64,000 nucleotides of DNA from Sphingobium wenxiniae (lineage in GTDB: Bacteria > Pseudomonadota > Alphaproteobacteria > Sphingomonadales > Sphingomonadaceae): NCBI RefSeq assembly GCF_007830065.1, contig NZ_VLKK01000005.1:124001-188000 (forward strand), in the 5' to 3' direction. Below, in pieces: positions 23,364 through 31,881 of this stretch. Position numbers and translations under genes: made by a program. Under the pieces are notes generated by a model that was not told the origin of the DNA, searched no databases, and saw nothing but the letters and a program-made list of their open reading frames with translations. Position 1 is the first letter of the stretch. Each line of letters starts with the position of its first letter.

Positions 23364-23896
23364 TCAGAGCAGGCCGTAATGGGCGATTTCCTTATAGGTT
23401 GCTCCTTCCCGCCCCAGATGGCTCTCATATAAGGAGAAGTGGTCCACTTCGAACGGCGCGCTTGCGAGGCCGGCATTGCGGGCAATGAAGGAATCGAGCG
23501 TCCCGGTAGAGCGTCCGCATCGGGCAAGGGTGATATGCGGCAGATAGGCGCGCCGTTCCTGCGCGAGGCCAAGACTGACGCAAAGATGGCCGATCTTGCG
23601 GTGCAGGGCGAAGAGCTTTTCATGAGGCTGCACGCCAACCCACAGGCTGCTGGTCCGGCCATTCTGTTCGAAGCGCCCGACGCCGGCCAGTTCGACCGGA
23701 AGGCGTGGAATCGAAGTCGCCCCAACAGGTCGGCCAGATCATTGGCGCCATGCTGGTCCATTGCGCCGACGAACCGGAGGGTAAGATGAAGCTGGTCGTC
23801 ACTTTGCCAGCGCGCGCCTGCAATTCCCTCCATGAGTGCCATCAGGCGGGATCGTATGAAGAGGGGTGGGCGAACGGCAATGAACAATCGGTGCAT
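23364..23896 (-). pseudogene. thpR: RNA 2',3'-cyclic phosphodiesterase (2'-5' RNA ligase family), frameshifted
   Basis: The N-terminal half reads MHRLFIAVRPP ... QLHLTLRFVGAMDQHGANDL, with the first HxT motif. It then leaves frame near 23696-23704, and the second half continues in another frame as PVELAGVGRFEQNGRTSSLW ... YLPHITLARCG, with the second HxT motif. One missing base near that point, for instance a T in the codon before CCG, explains the shift. Both halves match the normal length and order of ThpR. Either the gene is inactivated, or the sequence has an error here. Intact ThpR opens 2',3'-cyclic phosphates on RNA ends. Confidence 0.85.
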
Positions 23897-24015
23897 CGCC
23901 CCCATATAGGTTTCAGGCCGGGATTCGTCATGCTGTCAGGCGGCTTGAATTAAGCGCCCGAACAGTCGATAATGGAAGGACCGGCGGATGCATGCCGGCG
24001 AAGGAGAAGTTACTC

Positions 24016-24756
24016 ATGGCCAACTGGTCCGATCCCCGTTCCGACATAGCGGGCTTTGGCGGCGGCGCCACTGTGGCGCGCGGCGAGGCGTTCGACGCCG
24101 GTCTGCGTGCCTATATGCTGTCGGTTTACAACTATATGGCGAGCGGCGTCCTGCTGACGGGCGTGGTCGCCATGCTGTTCGCGTCCAGCGGTCTGGCGCT
24201 GCAAATCCTGGCAGGCCCCGGCATCCTGAAATATGTCATCATGTTCGCGCCGCTGATCTTCGTCATGGTGATGAGCTTTGGCATGAACCGGCTTTCCACC
24301 TTTGCGATGCAGGCGATGTTCTGGGCCTATGCCGCGGTGATGGGCCTGTCGCTGGCGTCGATCTTCCTGGTCTATACCGGCACGTCGATCGCGCAGACAT
24401 TCTTTGCCACTGCGGCCGCTTTCGCCGGGTTGAGCCTGTGGGGCTATACCACGAAGAAGGACCTGTCCGGCTTCGGCACTTTCCTCATCATGGGATTGGT
24501 GGGCCTGCTGGTGGCGAGCCTCATCAACCTGTTCCTGCGGTCGAGCGCGATGGACCTGGTCATCAGCGTCATCGGCGTTCTGCTGTTCGCCGGACTGACG
24601 GCCTATGACACGCAGAAGATCAAGAGCATCTACGCTCATGTCGCGGGAACGGACATGATGGGCAAGTCGGTCGTGATGGGCGCGCTGAACCTCTATCTCG
24701 ACTTCATCAATATGTTCCTTTTCCTGCTGCGCTTCATGGGCAGCAGCCGGGACTGA
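24016..24756 (+). CDS. Bax inhibitor-1/YccA family membrane protein
   Basis: The protein has 246 residues with seven hydrophobic segments, starting with YMLSVYNYMASGVLLTGVVA. The family signature near the end is DTQKIKSIYAHVAGTDM followed by ALNLYLDFINMFLFLLRFMG. BI-1/YccA proteins act as membrane pH-sensitive calcium leak channels or stress modulators (for example of FtsH); the exact role here is unknown. AAGGAG lies 9 nt before the ATG at 24016. A terminator follows at 24781. Confidence 0.93.
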   Translation: MANWSDPRSDIAGFGGGATVARGEAFDAGLRAYMLSVYNYMASGVLLTGVVAMLFASSGLALQILAGPGILKYVIMFAPLIFVMVMSFGMNRLSTFAMQAMFWAYAAVMGLSLASIFLVYTGTSIAQTFFATAAAFAGLSLWGYTTKKDLSGFGTFLIMGLVGLLVASLINLFLRSSAMDLVISVIGVLLFAGLTAYDTQKIKSIYAHVAGTDMMGKSVVMGALNLYLDFINMFLFLLRFMGSSRD

Positions 24757-24780
24757 TCGCGGATCGCTTTTATCGGAAAG

Positions 24781-24809
24781 GCCCGGCGGTTCGTTCCGCC
24801 GGGTCTTTT
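24781..24809 (+). terminator. Terminator of the BI-1 family gene
   Basis: GCCCGGCGG and CCGCCGGGT pair over 9 bp around TTCGTT, followed by CTTTTCG, 24 nt after the stop codon at 24756. Confidence 0.8.
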
Positions 24810-24847
24810 CGTTTGGGAATCATGCAGCTTGCAGATCCGTTTGCCGA

Positions 24848-25028
24848 ATGGCGGTTATGGGTGGTGAACGGACATAGCTATTCGTCATGCCGGCGAAAGC
24901 TGGCATCTCTCTTCGTAGGCACGACCCAGCCCAAGGGAGATCCCAGCTTTCGCTGGGATGACGGATATTGAATGTCCGCTTCATGGCCGAACACAGCCAT
25001 TGCACGACGATGGTTTGCAAGATCCGTA
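24848..25028. repeat. Dispersed repeat family A, copy 1
   Basis: The unit of about 180 bp contains CATGCCGGCGAAAGCTGGCA, CTCTTCGTAGGCACGACCCA and the hairpin CCCAGCTTTCGCTGGGATGA, then TTGAATGTCCGC and TGCAAGATCCGTA. The same elements recur in order and orientation at 61791-61964. No transposase lies within it. It fills most of the 406-base gap between the BI-1 gene and clpA. Confidence 0.8.
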
Positions 25029-25107
25029 GCTCCCTTTCGTCTATCAGTGCTGCTGCTCCCTCTCCTTTTTGGAGAGAAGGGATTTGCAGGCTGCATGATG
25101 CTCAAGA

Positions 25108-25137
25108 GAAAAAGGGCGGCCCGATGGACCGCCCTTT
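25108..25137 (-). terminator. Terminator of clpA
   Basis: AAAGGGCGG at 25111-25119 pairs with CCGCCCTTT at 25129-25137. Read on the minus strand, the stem is followed by a T run (complement of GAGAAAAA), 26 nt downstream of the clpA stop. Confidence 0.8.
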
Positions 25138-25162
25138 CCTTTGCGTATGCCTGAGGAAGCGT

Positions 25163-27481
25163 TTATTTCGCCTGTTCGGCCGCTTTCGATTTGCCGCCCT
25201 TCCTGCCCTTCTTGGGAGCGGCGGGGGTGATCTCGAAGGCGAGGGCGTCGTCCTTCAGCCGAACATGGACCTCGCCGCCATGGACGAGCTTGCCGAACAG
25301 CAGTTCCTCGGCCAGCGGCTGCTTGATCTTCTCCTGCATCAGACGGCCCATCGGTCGCGCGCCGTAGAGCTTGTCATAGCCGCGTGCCGTCAGCCATGCC
25401 TTCGCATCGTCGTCCAGCGTGATGTGGACGTCGCGGTCGGCCAGTTGCAGTTCGAGCTGGAGCACGAACTTGTCGATGACGCGCGCGACGATTTCCGGCG
25501 GCAGATAGCCGAAGGGAACCACCGCATCGAGACGGTTGCGGAATTCGGGGGTGAAGAGCTTCTTCACCGCGTCTTCCTGCACATCGTCGCGGGTGATGGA
25601 CCCAAAGCCGATGCTTTCCTTCTCCATGTCCGACGCACCGGCATTGGTGGTCATGATGAGGATGGTGTTGCGGAAATCCACCGTCTTGCCGTGGTGATCG
25701 GTCAGGCGGCCATTGTCCATGACCTGCAACAGGATGTTGAACAGGTCGGGATGCGCCTTCTCGATCTCGTCCAGCAGCAGGACGCTGTGCGGATTCTGGT
25801 CCACCGCGTCGGTCAGCAGGCCGCCCTGGTCATAACCGACATAACCCGGAGGCGCGCCGATCAGGCGGCTGACCGAGTGCCGTTCCATATATTCCGACAT
25901 GTCGAAACGCTGGAGCGGGATGCCGAGCAGATGGGCGAGCTGACGCGCCACCTCCGTCTTGCCGACGCCGGTGGGGCCGGAGAAAAGATAGTTGCCGATC
26001 GGCTTGTCCGGATCGCGCAGGCCGGCGCGCGACAGTTTGATCGCGGAACTGAGCACCTCGATCGCCTTGTCCTGGCCGAAAACCACGCGCTTGAGATCGG
26101 TGTCCAGCGCGCCCAGCACCGTCTTGTCGTCGCTCGACACCGTCTTGGGCGGGATGCGCGCCATGGTGGCGATGACCGCTTCGATCTCCTTGGGCGTGAT
26201 CGTCTTCTTGCGCTTGCTCGGCACGACCAGCATCTGCATCGCGCCCACTTCGTCGATCACGTCGATGGCCTTGTCGGGCAGCTTGCGGTCGTTGATATAG
26301 CGCGCCGAAAGCTCCACGGCCGACTTGATCGCGTCGGACGTGTATTTGACGTTGTGATGCTCCTCGAAGGCGCTCCGCAGGCCCGCCAGGATCTTGATCG
26401 TGTCCTCGACCGTCGGTTCGTTGACGTCGATCTTCTGGAACCGTCGCAGCAGGGCGCGGTCCTTTTCGAAATGGTTGCGGAATTCCTTGTAGGTGGTCGA
26501 GCCGATGCAGCGGATCGTGCCGCCCGACAGGGCCGGTTTCAGCAGGTTCGACGCATCCATTGCGCCGCCGCTGGTTGCGCCCGCGCCGATGACGGTGTGG
26601 ATTTCGTCGATGAAGAGCACCGCGTGGGGCATTTTCTCCAGCTCGGTGACGACCGCTTTCAGCCGCTCCTCGAAATCGCCGCGATAGCGGGTGCCGGCGA
26701 GCAGCGCGCCCATGTCGAGCGAGTAGATCACCGCTTCCCTGAGCACGTCGGGAACGTCGCCTTCCACGATCTTGCGTGCCAGCCCTTCGGCAATGGCGGT
26801 CTTGCCGACGCCCGGATCGCCCACATAGAGCGGGTTGTTCTTGGAGCGGCGGCAGAGAATCTGGATCGTCCGGTCGACTTCGGCGGCGCGGCCGATCAGC
26901 GGATCGACCTTGCCCCGCTCCGCCTTCTCATTGAGGTTGACGGTGAACTGCTCCAAGGCGCTGTCCTTCTTGCCCTTGCTGTCCTGCGCCTTCTTTTCCT
27001 CTTCCTGCGGGCCTTTGGCTTCGCGGGCTTCGGGCGCGGATGTGCCCTTGCCGACGCCGTGGCTGATATAGCTGACCGCATCGAGGCGGCTCATATCCTG
27101 CTGCTGGAGGAAATAGACGGCATAGCTCTCCCGTTCCGAAAAGAGCGCGACGAGGACGTTGGCGCCCGTCACCTCATCCTTGCCGGACGACTGGACGTGC
27201 AGGATCGCGCGCTGGACGACGCGCTGGAAACCGCTGGTGGGGGAGGGGTCGGACTGGCCCTCCACCTTCAGGCTGTCGAGTTCATGGTCGAGATATTGGG
27301 TGACGGCGTCCGCCAGCTCGCCAAGCTCCACGCCGCAAGCCTGCATCACCTTTGCCGCATGTTCGTCGTCGACGAGCGCGAGCAGGAGATGCTCCAGCGT
27401 CGCATATTCATGATGACGTTCGGACGCATGAGTCAGCGCATTGTGCAGCGTAGTCTCAAGAGCGGGTGCGAAAGATGGCAT
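25163..27481 (-). CDS. clpA: ATP-dependent Clp protease ATP-binding subunit ClpA
   Basis: The protein has 772 residues. The N-domain (SFAPALETTLHNALTHASER, TLEHLLLALVDD) that binds ClpS and substrates is followed by two AAA+ rings: Walker A GDPGVGKTA with FIDEIHTVIG in the first and GPTGVGKTE with LLLDEIEKAHP in the second. The ESIGFGS segment carries the IGF tripeptide that docks on ClpP. A Lys-rich tail (KKGRKGGKSKAAEQAK) ends the protein. The start MPSFAPALE fits the family; a Met 24 codons upstream adds unrelated sequence. No clpS gene was seen beside it. It unfolds proteins for ClpP. Confidence 0.96.
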   Translation of the reverse strand: MPSFAPALETTLHNALTHASERHHEYATLEHLLLALVDDEHAAKVMQACGVELGELADAVTQYLDHELDSLKVEGQSDPSPTSGFQRVVQRAILHVQSSGKDEVTGANVLVALFSERESYAVYFLQQQDMSRLDAVSYISHGVGKGTSAPEAREAKGPQEEEKKAQDSKGKKDSALEQFTVNLNEKAERGKVDPLIGRAAEVDRTIQILCRRSKNNPLYVGDPGVGKTAIAEGLARKIVEGDVPDVLREAVIYSLDMGALLAGTRYRGDFEERLKAVVTELEKMPHAVLFIDEIHTVIGAGATSGGAMDASNLLKPALSGGTIRCIGSTTYKEFRNHFEKDRALLRRFQKIDVNEPTVEDTIKILAGLRSAFEEHHNVKYTSDAIKSAVELSARYINDRKLPDKAIDVIDEVGAMQMLVVPSKRKKTITPKEIEAVIATMARIPPKTVSSDDKTVLGALDTDLKRVVFGQDKAIEVLSSAIKLSRAGLRDPDKPIGNYLFSGPTGVGKTEVARQLAHLLGIPLQRFDMSEYMERHSVSRLIGAPPGYVGYDQGGLLTDAVDQNPHSVLLLDEIEKAHPDLFNILLQVMDNGRLTDHHGKTVDFRNTILIMTTNAGASDMEKESIGFGSITRDDVQEDAVKKLFTPEFRNRLDAVVPFGYLPPEIVARVIDKFVLQLELQLADRDVHITLDDDAKAWLTARGYDKLYGARPMGRLMQEKIKQPLAEELLFGKLVHGGEVHVRLKDDALAFEITPAAPKKGRKGGKSKAAEQAK

Positions 27482-27637
27482 GTCTGTTCTACTCCTGGCC
27501 CCGGAGAGGGGCGGTCTTGAACCATATGTCGGCATTGCTCCATGGCGGATCAAGGTGCGGCCCCTTGTCGCCGGAATTGCCAGACTGCCCGTGCCCGGTG
27601 CAGACCATCCTGGGGCCGCAAGGGGCGAGGCGCGGGT

Positions 27638-27835
27638 TCATCGCTTGAATAACGCCTCGGCGGTTGCCTTATGATTAACGACGCTTTCAATCTTTGATCG
27701 GATTCGGGCTATTTCGCCCTCCAGCGCGGCGATGCGCGCTTCCAGTTCGGCAAGGGACAAGGGACCCAGATCCTGCCGGATCAACTGGGCCAGCGGATTA
27801 TCGGCCCTGCGCGGCAGATCGTCGTCCAAGTCCAT
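27638..27835 (-). CDS. DUF1192 family small protein
   Basis: The protein has 65 residues. An acidic start (MDLDDDLPRRADNPLAQLIR) is followed by a coiled-coil helix (SLAELEARIAALEGEIARIR, SKIESVVNHKATAEALF), as in the alphaproteobacterial DUF1192 family. Function unknown. It is divergent from the quinone oxidoreductase gene at 27932, an arrangement often kept in related genomes. The size and coiled coil support a real gene even though it is short. Confidence 0.85.
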   Translation of the reverse strand: MDLDDDLPRRADNPLAQLIRQDLGPLSLAELEARIAALEGEIARIRSKIESVVNHKATAEALFKR

Positions 27836-27931
27836 GAAGGCCAATGTTGACCCTGCGGGGCGGTCTGTCAATAAGGGCGCATACGCCACATGCGATTTCT
27901 GGAGGGTGCGATGCAATGGGGATAACGGACC

Positions 27932-28936
27932 ATGGCTATTGAGAGCATAGTGCCCGACGATATGCTGGCGGTCGGCATTCCGACGCCCGGTGGGCCGGAA
28001 GCGCTGGTGCCCGAACGGCGGCCGGTGCCGGCGCCCGGCGATGGCGAAGTGCTGATCCGTGTCGCCGCGGCGGGCGTCAACCGCCCCGATGTGCTGCAAC
28101 GCATGGGCAAATATCCGCCGCCGCCGGGCGCTTCCGATATTCCGGGGCTGGAAGTATCGGGCACGATCATGGCGGCGGGATCGGATGTGCGGGACCGGAT
28201 CGGACAACGGGTCTGCGCCCTGCTGCCGGGCGGAGGCTATGCCGAATATGCCGTGGCGCCCGTGGGCCAATGCCTGCCGGTGCCCGATGGTTACGACCTG
28301 ATCGAAGCGGCGGCCTTGCCGGAAACGCTCTTCACCGTGTGGACCAATCTTTTCGAGCGCGCCTATGTCGCAGCGGGCGATACGGTTCTGGTGCACGGCG
28401 GAACGAGCGGCATCGGCACCATGGCGATCACGCTGTGCCGCCTGTTCGACATCACCATCATCGTGACCTGCGGCAGCGACGGGAAATGCGATCAGGCGCG
28501 GCAATGGGGCGCGCATCACGCGATCAATTACCGCGCGCAGGATTTCGTCGCGGAGGTCAGGCGCATCACCAGCGGGCAGGGCGTGCAGGCCGTGCTCGAC
28601 ATGGTGGGCGGCGACTATGTGCCCCGCAATATCGAATGCATGGCGGAAGACGGGCGGCATGTGTCCATCGCCGTGCTGGGCGGTCCCAGGGCGGCCGTCT
28701 TCATCCCCACGATCATGAGCAGGCGGTTGACCCTGACCGGATCGACGCTTCGCGGCCGTCCGGCATCCTTCAAGACGCTGGTGGCGGAGGAACTGATGCG
28801 GGTCGTCTGGCCGCTGGTCGAAGAGGGCAGGCTGCGCCCGGCCATGGACGAGCGCTTTCCCCTGGCGGATGCGGCGAAAGCCCATGCGCGGATGGATGCC
28901 GGCGAGCATTTCGGAAAGATCGTCCTGACCGTCTGA
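27932..28936 (+). CDS. NAD(P)H-quinone oxidoreductase, zinc-independent MDR family
   Basis: The protein has 334 residues. The medium-chain dehydrogenase fold is clear: an N-terminal GroES-like domain (LIRVAAAGVNRPDVLQRMGK, PPPPGASDIPGLEVSGTI) and a Rossmann domain with VHGGTSGIGTMAITL. Zn-binding Cys residues are absent, as in the quinone reductase (Qor/PIG3) branch. It probably reduces quinones or enones with NADPH. The end DERFPLADAAKAHARMDAGEHFGKI is typical. It is a single gene, followed by a convergence-free gap of 100 bases. Confidence 0.92.
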   Translation: MAIESIVPDDMLAVGIPTPGGPEALVPERRPVPAPGDGEVLIRVAAAGVNRPDVLQRMGKYPPPPGASDIPGLEVSGTIMAAGSDVRDRIGQRVCALLPGGGYAEYAVAPVGQCLPVPDGYDLIEAAALPETLFTVWTNLFERAYVAAGDTVLVHGGTSGIGTMAITLCRLFDITIIVTCGSDGKCDQARQWGAHHAINYRAQDFVAEVRRITSGQGVQAVLDMVGGDYVPRNIECMAEDGRHVSIAVLGGPRAAVFIPTIMSRRLTLTGSTLRGRPASFKTLVAEELMRVVWPLVEEGRLRPAMDERFPLADAAKAHARMDAGEHFGKIVLTV

Positions 28937-29039
28937 TTCTGGCGCAACAGTCGCATTTCCGTAACATTCGGCGCGGATTTGTAACATTGGGATGCTAAGG
29001 CTCTTGCCTCAAGGACAACAGCCTTGGGGACAGACTGTG

Positions 29040-29906
29040 ATGGACGCCGTGACGCGCCTGCCTTTCCTTGCGGACCTCGACGATGGTCTGGCACGGGAGC
29101 CGCATTTTCCCGAACGGCCGGACAATAAGCGCCGCCGTTATCGCACCATATGGATTTCCGACATCCATCTGGGCACGCGCGGCTGCAATGCGAAGATGCT
29201 GATCGATTTCCTCGACAGCGTCGACAGCGACACCATGTATCTGGTGGGCGACATCATCGACGGCTGGCGCTTGAAGAAGCGTTTCTATTGGCCCGCGAGC
29301 CATAATGACGTGATCTGGCGGGTTATGAAGCGGGCCAGGCGCGGCACCCGCGTCGTCTACATCCCCGGCAATCATGACGAGATGTTCCGGCAATTCACGG
29401 GTCTCAGCTTCGGCGGTGTGGAAATCCGGCGCAAGGCCATCCACGAGACGGCCGACGGTCGCAAGCTGCTGGTGCTGCATGGCGACGAGTTCGACACGAT
29501 CATGCTGGCGCATCGCTGGCTCGCCTTCGTGGGCGATGCCGCCTACGCCATGCTCATGCGCCTCAACGTTGCCGTGAACGCGGTGCGGCAGCGCATGGGC
29601 CTGCCCTATTGGTCGCTGTCGAAGATGGCGAAGCACAAGGTCAAGAACGCCGTCGCCTTCATCTCCCGTTTTGAGGAAGTGGTCGCGCACGAAGCGGGCG
29701 CGCGGGGCGTGGATGGCGTGGTATGCGGCCACATCCACAATGCCGAAATGCGGGAAATCGCCGGCATCCAATATTATAATGACGGCGATTGGGTGGAAGG
29801 GTGCACCGCGCTGGTCGAGCATTTCGACGGTCGCATGGAGGTGCTTCACTGGACCGAGGAAATCGCGGTGCGCGACGCCCGCGAACCGGCGCGCATCGCG
29901 GCCTGA
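29040..29906 (+). CDS. UDP-2,3-diacylglucosamine diphosphatase-like metallophosphoesterase
   Basis: The protein has 288 residues. Calcineurin-type metal motifs appear in order: SDIHLGTRG, VGDIIDGW, IPGNHDEMF, LVLHGDEFD and CGHIHNAEM. This set matches LpxH-like enzymes that cut UDP-diacylglucosamine in lipid A synthesis, and similar proteins work with the adjoining glycosyltransferase in other bacteria. The start at 29040 follows GGGGACAG; an ATG at 28992 would add 16 residues. The next gene begins 12 bases downstream, so the two form an operon. The actual substrate is uncertain. Confidence 0.85.
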   Translation: MDAVTRLPFLADLDDGLAREPHFPERPDNKRRRYRTIWISDIHLGTRGCNAKMLIDFLDSVDSDTMYLVGDIIDGWRLKKRFYWPASHNDVIWRVMKRARRGTRVVYIPGNHDEMFRQFTGLSFGGVEIRRKAIHETADGRKLLVLHGDEFDTIMLAHRWLAFVGDAAYAMLMRLNVAVNAVRQRMGLPYWSLSKMAKHKVKNAVAFISRFEEVVAHEAGARGVDGVVCGHIHNAEMREIAGIQYYNDGDWVEGCTALVEHFDGRMEVLHWTEEIAVRDAREPARIAA

Positions 29907-29918
29907 GGGAGCGCGCTC

Positions 29919-30947
29919 ATGCGTATCGCCATCGTCACCGACGCCTGGCTGCCGCAGGTGAACGGCGTCGTCCGCACGCTCCAGAAGATGCAGGCGGAAC
30001 TGGAGAAGACAGGCCATGCGGTCAAGCTGATCTCGCCTGACCTCTATGGTTCGATCCCGTGCCCCACTTATCCCGAAATCCGTCTGGCGCTGGTGCGGCC
30101 GGGCGCCGTGGGGGCAGAAATTGCCGGTTTCCGGCCCGATGCCGTGCATCTGGCGACGGAAGGGCCGCTGTGCCTGGCCGCGCGCCGCTGGTGCCTGCGG
30201 TCCGGCCTGCCGTTCACGACGGCCTATCACACCCATTTTCCCGATTATGTCGCGCGCCGCACGGGGCTGCCCGCTTCATGGTTCTGGCGCTATATCCGCT
30301 GGTTCCATGGACCCGCGAGCGCGGTGCTCGTCTCCACCCGTTCGGTGCGGCAGCAATTGCGCGCGCATGGCATAGCGCAGGTCAGGGCATGGGGCAGGGG
30401 CGTGGACCTTGCCGCCTTCACCCCCCAAGCGGTTCCGCCCACCTTCCTCGCGGATCTGCCGCGCCCGATCCAGCTCTATGTGGGCCGTGTCGCCATCGAG
30501 AAGAACCTGGAGGCGTTCCTGTCCAGCCGCCGTCCCGGCAGCAAGGTCGTCGTCGGCGACGGCCCCGCGCGGGCCGCGCTGGAGCGCGCCTATCCCGACG
30601 CCCATTTTCCCGGCGCGATGTTCGGCGAGGCGCTTGCGGGAGCCTATGCCGGAGCGGACGTCTTCGTCTTTCCCAGCCGGACCGACACCTTCGGCCTTGT
30701 CATGATAGAGGCGCTGGCTTGCGGCACGCCGGTCGCGGCCTATCCGGTGACCGGGCCGGTCGACATCGTCACCCCCGAAACAGGCGCGCTGGCGGAGAAT
30801 CTGGACGAGGCGATCGCCGCCGCCCTGCTGTGCGACCGGGCGGCATGCGCCGCCTATGGCCGGACCTTCACCTGGGAAAGCAGCGCGCGGGATTTCCTGT
30901 CGGGCCTTCACGCCATCGGCCGGGAGAGGATGGACAGCGCAGCCTGA
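29919..30947 (+). CDS. Glycosyltransferase family 4 protein
   Basis: The protein has 342 residues with the GT-B fold. It starts MRIAIVTDAWLPQVNGVVRT, carries HTHFPDYVARRTGLPASWF in the acceptor domain and the nucleotide-sugar block FVFPSRTDTFGLVMIEALAC with the conserved Glu. It resembles alpha-mannosyl or glucosyl transferases acting on membrane lipids. The tight coupling to the LpxH-like gene suggests glycolipid synthesis in the envelope. A terminator follows at 30997. Confidence 0.9.
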   Translation: MRIAIVTDAWLPQVNGVVRTLQKMQAELEKTGHAVKLISPDLYGSIPCPTYPEIRLALVRPGAVGAEIAGFRPDAVHLATEGPLCLAARRWCLRSGLPFTTAYHTHFPDYVARRTGLPASWFWRYIRWFHGPASAVLVSTRSVRQQLRAHGIAQVRAWGRGVDLAAFTPQAVPPTFLADLPRPIQLYVGRVAIEKNLEAFLSSRRPGSKVVVGDGPARAALERAYPDAHFPGAMFGEALAGAYAGADVFVFPSRTDTFGLVMIEALACGTPVAAYPVTGPVDIVTPETGALAENLDEAIAAALLCDRAACAAYGRTFTWESSARDFLSGLHAIGRERMDSAA

Positions 30948-30996
30948 CGCTTTTCCTTGCTCCCCGCGCTTTCATGCAGTATCCCTGCGCCGTCAT

Positions 30997-31029
30997 GGCC
31001 GCCCTGCTTGGGCGGCCCTTATTGTTTTT
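30997..31029 (+). terminator. Terminator or leader hairpin between the glycosyltransferase and trcR
   Basis: The 8-bp stem GGCCGCCC / GGGCGGCC with loop TGCTT is followed by CTTATTGTTTTT. The trcR GTG is only 17 nt beyond the T run, so it either ends the upstream operon or lies in the trcR leader. Confidence 0.75.
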
Positions 31030-31046
31030 ACGTGGAGAAAATTCCC

Positions 31047-31745
31047 GTGTCCCAGCCTCTCATGCCCCACGCGACCGCTAGCTGGCTTGTAGACAATACG
31101 GCGCTGAGTTTCGATCAGATCGCGGAATTCTGCGGGCTTCATATCCTGGAAGTGCAGGCCATCGCCGACGATACCGCTGGCACCAAATATACCGGCCGCG
31201 ATCCCGTTCGCGCGCATGAAATCACCATGGAGGAAATCCACAAGGGCGAAGCGAACCCGGATTACCGCCTCAAGATGCTGAAAGGGCCGGAACCTGTGCG
31301 CCGGACCAAGGGGCCGCGCTACACGCCCGTTTCGAAGCGTCAGGACAAGCCCGACGGCATCGCCTGGATTCTGCGGAACCATCCCGAAATTTCGGACGGC
31401 GCCATCGGCAAGCTGATCGGCACCACGCGGACCACCATCGCCGCGATCCGCGATCGGACGCACTGGAACATCTCGAACATCGTGCCCAAGGACCCGGTGA
31501 CGCTGGGCCTCTGCTCCCAGCGGGAACTGGACGCGCTGGTCGCCAAGGCGGCCAAGAAGGCGGGCATCGAAGCCCCCACCGATTCGCGTCTGGACGGCGA
31601 CCGCGAGGCTTTGATCGAAGAATTGCGCCGCGAACGCGACGACGCCGCGCGCCGCGCGGAAGAGGCCTTGAACGGCCAGGCCGACCTGATTTCCGATGTC
31701 GCGAAGGTGCTCGATCCGTTCAGCGACAACAAGGGTCATGTATGA
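31047..31745 (+). CDS. trcR: Cell cycle transcriptional regulator TrcR (DUF1013)
   Basis: The protein has 232 residues from a GTG start with GGAG 10 nt upstream. It begins VSQPLMPHATASWLVDNTAL and SFDQIAEFCGLHILEVQAIA, a helix-turn-helix-like block typical of DUF1013. A second HTH-like block is DGAIGKLIGTTRTTIAAIRD. The C-terminal part is a coiled coil (EELRRERDDAARRAEEAL). In alphaproteobacteria TrcR associates with RNA polymerase and genes under cell-cycle control. A terminator-like hairpin lies in front of it and another follows at 31802. Confidence 0.92.
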   Translation: MSQPLMPHATASWLVDNTALSFDQIAEFCGLHILEVQAIADDTAGTKYTGRDPVRAHEITMEEIHKGEANPDYRLKMLKGPEPVRRTKGPRYTPVSKRQDKPDGIAWILRNHPEISDGAIGKLIGTTRTTIAAIRDRTHWNISNIVPKDPVTLGLCSQRELDALVAKAAKKAGIEAPTDSRLDGDREALIEELRRERDDAARRAEEALNGQADLISDVAKVLDPFSDNKGHV

Positions 31746-31801
31746 TGCCGTAGCGTCATTCCCTTCGCGAACGCATGTTCGCCTGAAAGGCTTGGAATCG
31801 A

Positions 31802-31832
31802 GGGCTGCGCCACATGGTGGCGCGGCCCTTTT
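31802..31832 (+). terminator. Terminator of trcR
   Basis: The 10-bp stem GGGCTGCGCC / GGCGCGGCCC with loop ACATGGT is followed by TTTT, 56 nt after the trcR stop and 50 nt before the fadD start. Confidence 0.85.
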
Positions 31833-31881
31833 CGTGGCTTTACGCTTGCGTAAAGCAATCGTGCCCCATACATTCTTTCCA

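Noticed and set aside
24968-27520. An 850-codon plus-strand frame opposite clpA
   Set aside because: The minus strand carries complete ClpA with all AAA+ motifs; the plus frame is a shadow starting inside a repeat.
31047-31745. First impression of the gene as GcrA
   Set aside because: The N terminus and length match DUF1013 (TrcR), not the short GcrA with its own N-terminal motif.
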